64,000 nucleotides of DNA, taken from positions 992,001 to 1,056,000 of the forward strand of contig NZ_CP095461.1 of NCBI RefSeq assembly GCF_023022985.1. The letters run 5' to 3'. Both the position numbers and the translations under genes were made by a program. Under the pieces are notes generated by a model, which had not been told where the DNA came from, searched no databases, and saw only the letters and a program-made list of their open reading frames with translations. This document shows positions 38,028 to 45,913 of this stretch, one piece after another (position 1 is the stretch's first letter; each line of letters starts with the position of its first letter). The stretch is from Arthrobacter gengyunqii (GTDB lineage: Bacteria > Actinomycetota > Actinomycetes > Actinomycetales > Micrococcaceae).

Positions 38028-39647
38028 GTGGCAAGCCAGGACGATACCCCCCAGCAACACCCCGCGCCCGGAGGCCCCGCTGAACCCGAGAAGCGCCGCG
38101 CTGAGCAGGGCGCCGAAGAAAACGCACAGCTCAGTGACGCAAGCGAGACGATTGTGAGCGGCGACCACGCGGCCGGAACCGATAAGGCTGCTGCGGCCGA
38201 CGCCGCCGCCGACCCTGCCGAATCTGCCGGGTCTGCACCTTCCGAGCCCGACCGGACCGACGACGGCCTCGACCACGATGATTGGGAGGCTGCCTTCGCC
38301 GAGGCTTCAGGTACTGCAAACGCCAACGTCGTCCCGGGCGGCCATCCTTCCCTTGCCCAGCGGAGCACGTTGCCGATGCGTCGTGCCAGCACCATGCCCA
38401 ACGTCAGCCGCTACCAGGACCTCACCGCTGATGAGCGGGAGCAGGCCGGACACATTGACGCCGAAGTGCCGGCGTCCACCAGCGCAGCAAAGGCGCCGGA
38501 GCCTTCCGAAACAGCGGCGGACTCAGGATCCGGCTCCACGCCGACGGCTGCCGCAGCCGTTCTGACGGGTGCCGGCGCTACGGCAGTTGCTGTACCTTCT
38601 CATACCGCCGGCTCGGATGACTCCCCGAAAACCACACCCGTCAGCACCGGTGCAGCATCGACCCAGCACCGCGGTGCGGAGAATGAATCCGCGGAAACGG
38701 CAATTCCCGCGGAGACGGCATCCCTGGAACGCGTTTCCGGCAGCCACAGTGCCGCAGCGGACACTGCTGCGGCAGCGGACACTGCCGCGGCTGACACAGC
38801 AGCCGGCACCGGTCCTGAAATAAACGGTGCTGACGAATCTGCAGGACGCCCTGCCGATGACGACATCTCCGACGAGGAAATCCGCCGCCGGGCCCAGGAG
38901 CGCGAACGGGCTGGGGAAGCCAAGCCCGTGCTGGCCCGCATCCTGCAGGTCATGATTGCGGTGTTCTTCCCGGTCATGCTGCTGGCGGCAGCCATCCGGG
39001 CGGTGGCCACCCCGCTGTTCCTCTGGGTCGAGTACCACCGGCCGGGGTTCCCTGCCGATAGCTACGGTTTCTCCACGGATGACCGCATGACATATGGCTC
39101 CTATGCCGTGGATTATCTGCTGAACTTCTCCGGCGCCCGCTTTCTGGGTGACCTGGTGATGGCCAGCGGCGAACCGCTGTATCTGGAAAGCGAAGTCAGC
39201 CATATGGCGGACGTCAAAACCGTGCTGACCGTTGCCTTCGTGACGGCCCTCGCCATGGCGGTGCTGAGTCTTTTGGCCTGCATCTATTTGGCGAAGCGCA
39301 GCCCCGGCGGGATCCGGCGTGCACTGTTCTCCGGTTCAGTGGTGACGCTGGTCCTGGTCGGCGCGCTGATTGTGACGGCCGTGCTGGGCTGGGAAAGCTT
39401 CTTCACCCAGGTGCACACCATCTTCTTTGCCAACGGCAACTGGACGTTCCGCATGGACGACACACTGATTCGCCTCTTCCCCGCCCAGTTCTGGATGGAC
39501 GCCGGCATCGCCATTGCCGGACTGGTGCTGCTGACCTGCATCGTGGTGCTGATCGCGGCCTGGCCCACCAAGGCCCGCCGGGAGCGCTCCCGCCGCAAGC
39601 AGGAGGAAGCGCGCCGCCGCTACCTTGATTCCCTGGAAGCGGTCTAG
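38028..39647 (+). CDS. DUF1461 (TIGR01906) membrane protein with long disordered N-terminus
   Basis: The 539-residue protein has two parts. The first ~290 residues are Ala/Pro/Glu/Thr-rich and disordered, with short repeats such as AADTAA. Residues from about 300 form the TIGR01906 domain with four or five helices and the conserved EEIRRRAQERERAG start, MTYGSYAVDYLLNFSGA and FFAQVHTIFFANGNWTF-like segments. The family has no known function. GTG 38028 is chosen for its ribosome site AGAGGAA; a second GTG at 38013 is in frame. A strong bidirectional terminator follows. Confidence 0.85.
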   Translation: MASQDDTPQQHPAPGGPAEPEKRRAEQGAEENAQLSDASETIVSGDHAAGTDKAAAADAAADPAESAGSAPSEPDRTDDGLDHDDWEAAFAEASGTANANVVPGGHPSLAQRSTLPMRRASTMPNVSRYQDLTADEREQAGHIDAEVPASTSAAKAPEPSETAADSGSGSTPTAAAAVLTGAGATAVAVPSHTAGSDDSPKTTPVSTGAASTQHRGAENESAETAIPAETASLERVSGSHSAAADTAAAADTAAADTAAGTGPEINGADESAGRPADDDISDEEIRRRAQERERAGEAKPVLARILQVMIAVFFPVMLLAAAIRAVATPLFLWVEYHRPGFPADSYGFSTDDRMTYGSYAVDYLLNFSGARFLGDLVMASGEPLYLESEVSHMADVKTVLTVAFVTALAMAVLSLLACIYLAKRSPGGIRRALFSGSVVTLVLVGALIVTAVLGWESFFTQVHTIFFANGNWTFRMDDTLIRLFPAQFWMDAGIAIAGLVLLTCIVVLIAAWPTKARRERSRRKQEEARRRYLDSLEAV

Positions 39648-39678
39648 CCTGCGGGTTCCCGGACCCTGAATCCACAAC

Positions 39679-39721
39679 AAAAAGCTGCACGCCCCCTGAA
39701 CCGGGGGCGTGCAGCTTTTTT
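39679..39721. terminator. Bidirectional intrinsic terminator
   Basis: GCTGCACGCCCCC and GGGGGCGTGCAGC form a perfect 13-bp stem with a 6-nt loop, flanked by AAAAA and TTTTTT. It terminates both the DUF1461 gene and the convergent acyl-CoA ligase gene. Confidence 0.92.
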
Positions 39722-39738
39722 GTTAGCGGCGTGCAGGC

Positions 39739-41553
39739 TTACTTCTGGTAAAGCTTCTCCACCTCGGCGGAGTAATCCGCAATCACTGCGTTGCGCCGCA
39801 GTTTCAGGGTTGCCGTCAGGTGACCGGACTCAAGCGAGAAGTCCTGCGGCAAAACGGTGAACTTGCGGATCTGCTCGGCCTGGGACACCGTTGCATTGGC
39901 CGCATCCACGGCTTCCTGCAGCGAGGCACGGACCCGGGGGTTATCGGCAGCCGTAGCGGCAACCGCCGACACGCCGTTCTCGCGCCCCCAGGCTGCCAGC
40001 GCCTCGTCGTCCAGGGTCAGCAGCGCTGACACAAACGGCCGGCCTTCGCCCACCACGATTGCCTGTGACACCAAACGGTGCTCACGGATTTTCTCCTCCA
40101 TCGGTCCGGGGGCAATGTTCTTGCCGCCGGCGGTTACGAGGATGTCCTTTTTCCGGCCGGTGATGGTCAGGAAACCGTCGTCGTCCAGGGAACCCGTGTC
40201 CCCGGAATGGAACCATTCGCCGCTGAAGGCGGCAGCGTTGGCCTCGGGGTTGTTGTGGTAGCCCTTGAAGACGCCGGCCCCGGCGATCAGGACCTCGCCG
40301 TCGTCCGCAATCCGGATCCTGCTGCCCGGCAGCGCCAGGCCCACCGAGCCGACCCGGGCCAGCGGGACGGTGTTCACGGTGGCCGGAGCCGTTGTTTCCG
40401 TCAGGCCGTAGCCCTCGAGGACCATGACCCCGGCGCCGCGGAAGAAGTGAGCCAGCTGCGGGCTCAGCGCGGACGCACCGCTGATGGCGTGGGTCAGCTT
40501 GCCGCCGAAGACGTTGCGGACCTTCGGGTAGAGGGTCTTGTCGAAGAACTTGTGGCGTGCCTTCAGTGCAAGGGAGGGTCCCTTGCCGCCGCGGGCTGCG
40601 GCATCCAGGGCGGTGGAATAGGCGACGGCGGTGTCCGCTGCGGCGGTGAACAGCTTGCCCTTGCCGGCGGCCTCCGCGGACTGCTGCGCTCCGGCATAGA
40701 TCTTTTCGAAGATCCGGGGCACGGCGAGCAGGAAGGTCGGCTGGAAGGACTTCAAATCGCCCATGAGGTCCGCGGCGCTGCCGGAGTGGCCTACGCGCAC
40801 CCCGGCGGCAAGGCAGCCCACCTGCACGGCGCGTGCCAGTACATGGGCCAGCGGCAGGAACATCAGCGTGCTGACGTCCTTGTGCTTGAGCATTTCCGGC
40901 AGGAACTCCACAATGTTGACGCCGAAAAGCGCAAAGTTGCCGTGCGTGATTTCGCAGCCCTTGGGACGGCCGGTGGTGCCGGAGGTGTAAACCATGGAGG
41001 CCACGGATTCCAGGTTTGCGGTGGTCCGGGCGGTTTCCAGCCGGTCATCGTCCACCGAAGCGCCCGCGGCGATGAGCTCCTCAAACGTTCCCTCGCCGCC
41101 GTCGGCCTTCATCTGCCACAGCGCAATATCGAGGTCTCCCGAGGCCACTGCGGCGGATACCACCGCTGCTTTCCGCGCATCTTCGACGAAGACGTGCGTG
41201 GCACCGGAATCCTGGATGATCCACTCCACCTGGGAGGGGGAGGACGTTTCGTAGATGGGCACCGTGACCGCGCCGGCAAACCACACAGCGAGGTCAACCA
41301 GGGTCCACTCGTAGCAGGTCTTGGACATGACGGCCACGCTGTCGCCGGGGCGCACGCCGAGACCGATCAGCCCCTTGGCCAGTCCGCTCACAGCTGTCAG
41401 GAATTCGTCGGCAGTGACGTCCTTCCAGCCGCCGTCACTCTTCAGCGAGAACAGGGGGTGGTTGGGGGTCTTCGCATGGAGTCCCACCAGGATGTCGGTG
41501 ATGTTCGACTTCTCGGGGAGATGGACCAGTAAATCAGTGGCGGATTCGCGCAC
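39739..41553 (-). CDS. Long-chain fatty-acid-CoA ligase (FadD15 type)
   Basis: The AMP-binding enzyme activates long-chain fatty acids to acyl-CoA. The P-loop SMVYTSGTTGRPKGCEITH, the YGLTETTAP motif and HSGDTGSLDDDGFLTITGRKKD are present, giving 604 residues. I chose GTG 41553, which has AGAGAGG about 6 nt upstream; the in-frame ATG at 41583 gives ten extra residues. It follows the PMT gene on the same strand with a 42-bp gap, so the two may be cotranscribed, but a functional link is unclear. Confidence 0.93.
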   Translation of the reverse strand: MRESATDLLVHLPEKSNITDILVGLHAKTPNHPLFSLKSDGGWKDVTADEFLTAVSGLAKGLIGLGVRPGDSVAVMSKTCYEWTLVDLAVWFAGAVTVPIYETSSPSQVEWIIQDSGATHVFVEDARKAAVVSAAVASGDLDIALWQMKADGGEGTFEELIAAGASVDDDRLETARTTANLESVASMVYTSGTTGRPKGCEITHGNFALFGVNIVEFLPEMLKHKDVSTLMFLPLAHVLARAVQVGCLAAGVRVGHSGSAADLMGDLKSFQPTFLLAVPRIFEKIYAGAQQSAEAAGKGKLFTAAADTAVAYSTALDAAARGGKGPSLALKARHKFFDKTLYPKVRNVFGGKLTHAISGASALSPQLAHFFRGAGVMVLEGYGLTETTAPATVNTVPLARVGSVGLALPGSRIRIADDGEVLIAGAGVFKGYHNNPEANAAAFSGEWFHSGDTGSLDDDGFLTITGRKKDILVTAGGKNIAPGPMEEKIREHRLVSQAIVVGEGRPFVSALLTLDDEALAAWGRENGVSAVAATAADNPRVRASLQEAVDAANATVSQAEQIRKFTVLPQDFSLESGHLTATLKLRRNAVIADYSAEVEKLYQK

Positions 41554-41595
41554 CGTTGGCCTCTCTTTCTGTGCTGTGCACATGGGTAAATGAGA

Positions 41596-43236
41596 CTAAA
41601 TCCAGCTGGGCATCCACATACGCAGCCGCCAGTCAGAATACGGGATAGTTTCGGCCGTCCAGACCGGCAGGAAGAATGCGGACGCCAGAACGGCGGCGAG
41701 GATGAAGACGGCAACCACCGCTGCCCCTATCTGCCTGCGTGCCGGCGGATCCGAACTCCGGCCCAGGATCAGCCCCAGCACGTAAACCAGTGCCAGGATC
41801 AGGAACGGTTCGAAGGACACCGAATAGAAGAAGAACGTGGTGCGTTCCGGATAGGCGAACCAGGGCAGGTAACCCGCCGCGATCCCGGCCAGGATGGCGC
41901 CGGCGCGCCAATCGCGGCGGCCCAGCCAGCAGAAAAGCAGGACCAGCAGGGACAGCGCCGCGGACCACCAGATCAGCGGGTTGCCGACGGAGGAGACGGC
42001 TGTGGAGCAGCTGTCGGCGGCACACCCGTCGACACCGAGGGTTGAGGATTCGTAGAAGAACGACGTTGGGCGTCCCATGAACAGCCAGGTCCAGGGACTG
42101 GATTCGTAGCCGTGTTCCGAGCTGAGATTGTTATGGAATGCGTACGCGCTGCGGTGATATTCCGCCAGCGACCGCAGCCAGTCCGGCAGCCAGCCCCAGG
42201 TTTCGGAGGGGTTGTCCTGTGCCCAGTTGCGGCCGTACGCATCGGTGGAGCGCAGCCAGCCCGTCCAGGAGGCCAAATAGGCCAGGGCCGCGGCCGGGAT
42301 GACGGTGAAGAACGCCGGCACGCCGTCCTTGAGCAGTCCCGCCGCTGGCCAGGCCCGGATGCCGGCGACACGGCGTGCATTGACGTCCCAGAGCACGGTC
42401 ATCAGGCCAAAGACGGCAACAAAGGCCAGCCCCGACCACTTGGTGCCCACAGCCAAACCCAGGCAGACCCCGGCTGCCAGCCGCCAGGGCCGCCAGAGCA
42501 CCCAGGGGCCGTACAGCAGGGCCGCCGCGCCCGGGGAAGCCGCGCCGCCGGACGAGGCGGACAGGCGGGTGGCCAGCCGCTTCCGCCCGTCGTCACGGTC
42601 CAGCAGCAGGGCACCGAAGGCAGCCACCACCCAAAACGCCAGGAAAACGTCCAGGAGAGAGGTGCGGGAGAGCACCAGATGATGACCGTCAACGGCCAAC
42701 AGGAGTCCGGCAACGCCTCCCAGCAGCGGCGAACGGAACAACCGGACGGCGATCAGACCCACCAGCAGCACCGTCAGCGTGCCGGTCAGGGCGGCGCCGA
42801 ACCGCCAGCCAAAGCTGCTGTCCGCGCCGAAAAGCGCCATTCCCGCAGCGATCATCCATTTCCCGACCGGGGGATGCACCACGTATTCCGGTTCGGCGAG
42901 CAGGATTTCGGGAAGGCCGGCGTTGAAGGACTCGTTCGCGTTTTCGGGCCACTGCCGCTCGTACCCCGCCACGAGGTACGAATAGGCGTCCTTGACGTAG
43001 TACGTTTCGTCGAACACCAGCGAGTGCGGTTCTCCCAGCCGGACTAAGCGCAGCACCGCGCCGATGACGGCGGAGATCAGCGGCAGGACCCAGCCCCACA
43101 CGCCCAGCGTGAAGGTGGTGTCCGGCGCCCAGCCCAGCAAGCGGTTCCGCAGCTGGGTGACGCTAAAGGCCGTGCGGGGATCCTGCACCAGCGGTGCTGT
43201 TCCGGGGGCTTTGGTCTTGCTCACAGTCGGGCTCAC
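41596..43236 (-). CDS. pmt: Dolichyl-phosphate-mannose--protein mannosyltransferase (GT39)
   Basis: The protein transfers mannose from polyprenyl-phosphate mannose to Ser/Thr of secreted proteins as they leave through the Sec pathway. The 546-residue protein has ~11 membrane helices and the catalytic loop FDETYYVKDAYSY (Asp-Glu). The second loop EYVVHPPVGKW is present. It is equivalent to Rv1002c, and the divergent rsmI next to it is Rv1003. Several GTG codons follow the TATAGA -10 (43246-43251); the one at 43236 is preferred, with a leader of a few nt. Confidence 0.93.
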   Translation of the reverse strand: MSPTVSKTKAPGTAPLVQDPRTAFSVTQLRNRLLGWAPDTTFTLGVWGWVLPLISAVIGAVLRLVRLGEPHSLVFDETYYVKDAYSYLVAGYERQWPENANESFNAGLPEILLAEPEYVVHPPVGKWMIAAGMALFGADSSFGWRFGAALTGTLTVLLVGLIAVRLFRSPLLGGVAGLLLAVDGHHLVLSRTSLLDVFLAFWVVAAFGALLLDRDDGRKRLATRLSASSGGAASPGAAALLYGPWVLWRPWRLAAGVCLGLAVGTKWSGLAFVAVFGLMTVLWDVNARRVAGIRAWPAAGLLKDGVPAFFTVIPAAALAYLASWTGWLRSTDAYGRNWAQDNPSETWGWLPDWLRSLAEYHRSAYAFHNNLSSEHGYESSPWTWLFMGRPTSFFYESSTLGVDGCAADSCSTAVSSVGNPLIWWSAALSLLVLLFCWLGRRDWRAGAILAGIAAGYLPWFAYPERTTFFFYSVSFEPFLILALVYVLGLILGRSSDPPARRQIGAAVVAVFILAAVLASAFFLPVWTAETIPYSDWRLRMWMPSWI

Positions 43237-43296
43237 CCGCACCACTCTATAGGTGCACCGGGGCCGCGCCGGCGCCAACTCGCGTAGGGTTAGAAG

Positions 43297-44220
43297 GTGA
43301 ATTCCAGCAAGCAGACCACCGGCCCCGGCACCTCCCAAAACACCCGGCACGACGGCGGTGCCGACGGCGCTGCCGCCCGCACCGGCGGCGGGCAGATTGT
43401 TTTGGCAGCCACCCCCATCGGCAACATGGGAGATGCCACCAACCGCCTGATCGGCCTCTTGGAGACTGCCGACGTCATCGCCGCCGAAGACACCCGCCGC
43501 CTGCACCGGCTGGTGTCCGCCCTGAAGATCACCACGAGCGGGCGGATCATCAGCTACCACGAGCACAACGAGGCCACCCGCACCGCGGACCTGCTGGAGA
43601 TGGTGCGCGGAGGCGCCACGCTGCTGATGGTGACCGATGCCGGCATGCCTGCGGTCTCCGACCCGGGTTTCCGGCTGGTTGAGGCCGCGGCCAAGGAAGG
43701 CCTCACCGTAACCGCGGCCCCCGGCCCGTCGGCGGTCCTGACCGCGCTGGCGCTGTCCGGCCTGCCGACCGACCGGTTCTGCTTTGAAGGATTCCTTCCG
43801 CGCAAGGCCGGTGAACGCAGCGCACGCCTGTCCGAGCTGGCGGGGGAGCAGCGCACCATGGTGTTCTTCGAAGCGCCGCACCGGCTGGAACCGATGCTCC
43901 GCGCCCTGGACGCAGCCTTCGGCGGAGACCGGCGGGCCGCCGTCGCGCGCGAACTGACCAAGCTGCACGAGCAGGTGCTCCGCGCCCCGCTGCGCGAACT
44001 GCTGGAATGGGCTGAAACGTCCGAGATCCGCGGGGAAATCGCCGTCGTCGTCGCTGGAGCCGGCGTTGCTGCCCCCGAACAGCCTGAAGACCATGTTGCT
44101 GCGGTGAACGGGCTGGTGGCTCAGGGCGCCCGCCTCAAGGATGCCGTGGCCACCGTCGCGGAGGACGCACGGATCAGCAAGCGGGAGCTGTATTCGGCCG
44201 TGCTGGCTGCCCGCGCCTAA
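43297..44220 (+). CDS. rsmI: 16S rRNA 2'-O-ribose C1402 methyltransferase
   Basis: RsmI methylates C1402 in the ribosomal decoding centre using SAM. Family motifs are present: IVLAATPIGNMGDATNRL, AEDTRRLHRL, VTDAGMPAVSDPG and FFEAPHRLEPML. The 307-residue length is a little more than usual because of a ~25-residue polar N-terminal extension. GTG 43297 is 7 nt from TAGGGT (43285-43290), so translation is probably leaderless. It is divergent from pmt, as in mycobacteria. Confidence 0.95.
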   Translation: MNSSKQTTGPGTSQNTRHDGGADGAAARTGGGQIVLAATPIGNMGDATNRLIGLLETADVIAAEDTRRLHRLVSALKITTSGRIISYHEHNEATRTADLLEMVRGGATLLMVTDAGMPAVSDPGFRLVEAAAKEGLTVTAAPGPSAVLTALALSGLPTDRFCFEGFLPRKAGERSARLSELAGEQRTMVFFEAPHRLEPMLRALDAAFGGDRRAAVARELTKLHEQVLRAPLRELLEWAETSEIRGEIAVVVAGAGVAAPEQPEDHVAAVNGLVAQGARLKDAVATVAEDARISKRELYSAVLAARA

Positions 44221-44372
44221 CCCTTCGGCCCAAGCCTTTGGGCAAGTGCACAGCGTCACGATAGGCGCATGGTGCACTTCCGCATTTACAGTCGGAATGG
44301 CACCGGCATACGGTGAACACAGATGACGGGCTTTCCGGCCCGGGCAACGACGTCGAATTTTGGAGGCATTCC

Positions 44373-45854
44373 ATGGGTATTACCGCTGACCGCGAAGCCG
44401 AACTGCTGGCTCAGGTCCCCACCGGCCTGTTGATCAACGGCGAGTGGAGGGATGCCGAGGGCGGCAAGACCTTCGACGTCGAGGATCCGGCCACCGGGAA
44501 GGTGCTGCTGAGCATCGCCGATGCCAGCGCCGGGGACGGCGCCCTCGCCATGGATGCGGCTGCGGCGGCGCAGGATGCCTGGGCCCGGACGGCACCGCGC
44601 GAGCGCGGAGAAATCCTGCGGCGTGCCTTTGAACTGGTGACGGAGCGGGCTGAGGATTTTGCCCTGCTGATGACCCTGGAAATGGGCAAGCCGCTGGCTG
44701 AAGCCCGCGGCGAGGTCACCTACGGCGCCGAGTTCCTGCGCTGGTTCTCCGAGGAGGCTGTCCGCATCTCGGGCCGCTACGGCACCTCGCCGGACGGCAA
44801 GTCCCGCCTGATGGTGAACAAGAAGCCGGTGGGCCCGTGCCTGCTGATCACCCCGTGGAACTTCCCGCTGGCGATGGCGACCCGCAAGATCGCCCCCGCG
44901 GTGGCCGCAGGCTGCACCATGGTACTCAAGCCCGCCAAGCTCACGCCGCTGACCTCCCAGCTCTTTGCCGCGGTGATGATGGAGGCCGGCCTGCCCGCCG
45001 GCGTCCTGAACGTCGTGTCCACGACCTCCGCCGGCGACGTCACCGGCCCGATCATGAAGGACGAGCGCCTGCGCAAGGTTTCCTTCACCGGCTCCACCCC
45101 CGTGGGCCAGGGCCTGATCCGCGACGCCGCTGAGCGGGTGCTGCGCACTTCCATGGAACTCGGCGGCAACGCTCCGTTTGTGGTCTTCGAGGACGCGGAC
45201 ATGGACAAGGCCGTGGCCGGTGCCATGGCCGCCAAGCTGCGCAACATGGGTGAGGCCTGCACTGCGGCGAACCGCTTCATTGTGCACGAGTCCGTTGCCG
45301 AAGAGTTCGCGGAGAAGTTTGCCGCCAAGGTGGGTGCCCTGACCCCCGGACGCGGCACCGAGGACGAGTCCAAGATTGGCCCGCTGATCGATGCCAAGTC
45401 CCGCGACAAGGTGCACTCTCTGGTGTCCGAAGCGGTCGACGGCGGCGCTGAGGCTGTTGTTGGCGGCGCACCCGTGGACGGTCCCGGTTACTTCTACCAG
45501 CCGACAGTGCTGAAGAACGTGGCTGCCGGCGCGCGCATTCTCCAGGAGGAAATCTTCGGTCCGGTGGCCCCCATCGTCACGTTCTCCACTGAGGATGAAG
45601 CCGTGGCGCTCGCGAACAACACGGAATACGGGCTGGTGGCCTACGTCTTCACCGAGGACCTGAACCGCGGGCTGCGGATCGGGGAGAAGCTGGAAACCGG
45701 CATGCTCGGCCTCAACGCGGGTGTGGTCTCCAACGCCGCGGCTCCCTTTGGCGGCGTCAAGCAGTCCGGGCTGGGCCGTGAAGGTGGTGCCGAGGGCATT
45801 GAGGAGTACCTCTACACGCAGTACATCGGCATCGCGGATCCCACCGCGGACTAA
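44373..45854 (+). CDS. gabD: NAD(P)-dependent succinate-semialdehyde-type aldehyde dehydrogenase
   Basis: The enzyme oxidises an aldehyde, probably succinate semialdehyde, to the acid. The catalytic glutamate is in MELGGNAPFVVF and the nucleophilic cysteine is in GEACTAANRF. The SFTGSTPVGQ cofactor segment and the APFGGVKQSGLGREGG C-terminus match GabD-like proteins, and the 493-residue length fits. Substrate specificity cannot be proven. ATG 44373 is set by GGAGG 6 nt upstream; an upstream in-frame start at 44313 has none. No gabT is present nearby. Confidence 0.9.
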   Translation: MGITADREAELLAQVPTGLLINGEWRDAEGGKTFDVEDPATGKVLLSIADASAGDGALAMDAAAAAQDAWARTAPRERGEILRRAFELVTERAEDFALLMTLEMGKPLAEARGEVTYGAEFLRWFSEEAVRISGRYGTSPDGKSRLMVNKKPVGPCLLITPWNFPLAMATRKIAPAVAAGCTMVLKPAKLTPLTSQLFAAVMMEAGLPAGVLNVVSTTSAGDVTGPIMKDERLRKVSFTGSTPVGQGLIRDAAERVLRTSMELGGNAPFVVFEDADMDKAVAGAMAAKLRNMGEACTAANRFIVHESVAEEFAEKFAAKVGALTPGRGTEDESKIGPLIDAKSRDKVHSLVSEAVDGGAEAVVGGAPVDGPGYFYQPTVLKNVAAGARILQEEIFGPVAPIVTFSTEDEAVALANNTEYGLVAYVFTEDLNRGLRIGEKLETGMLGLNAGVVSNAAAPFGGVKQSGLGREGGAEGIEEYLYTQYIGIADPTAD

Positions 45855-45867
45855 CTGAAGGTGCGTG

Positions 45868-45893
45868 CCGGGCCGGCCTCCGGGCCAGCCCGG
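45868..45893. terminator. Convergent GC-rich hairpin (aldehyde dehydrogenase / TgpA)
   Basis: CCGGGC-C-GGCC-TCCG-GGCC-A-GCCCGG folds into a 10-bp stem with one internal mismatch between two convergent genes. It has no T-tract. Confidence 0.5.
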
Positions 45894-45913
45894 TCTCCGC
45901 GGACCCTGCCCGG

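Noticed and set aside
41596..44277. 893-codon reading of the pmt gene extending over rsmI
   Set aside because: The extension is antisense to rsmI and low-complexity; pmt homology starts after 43236.
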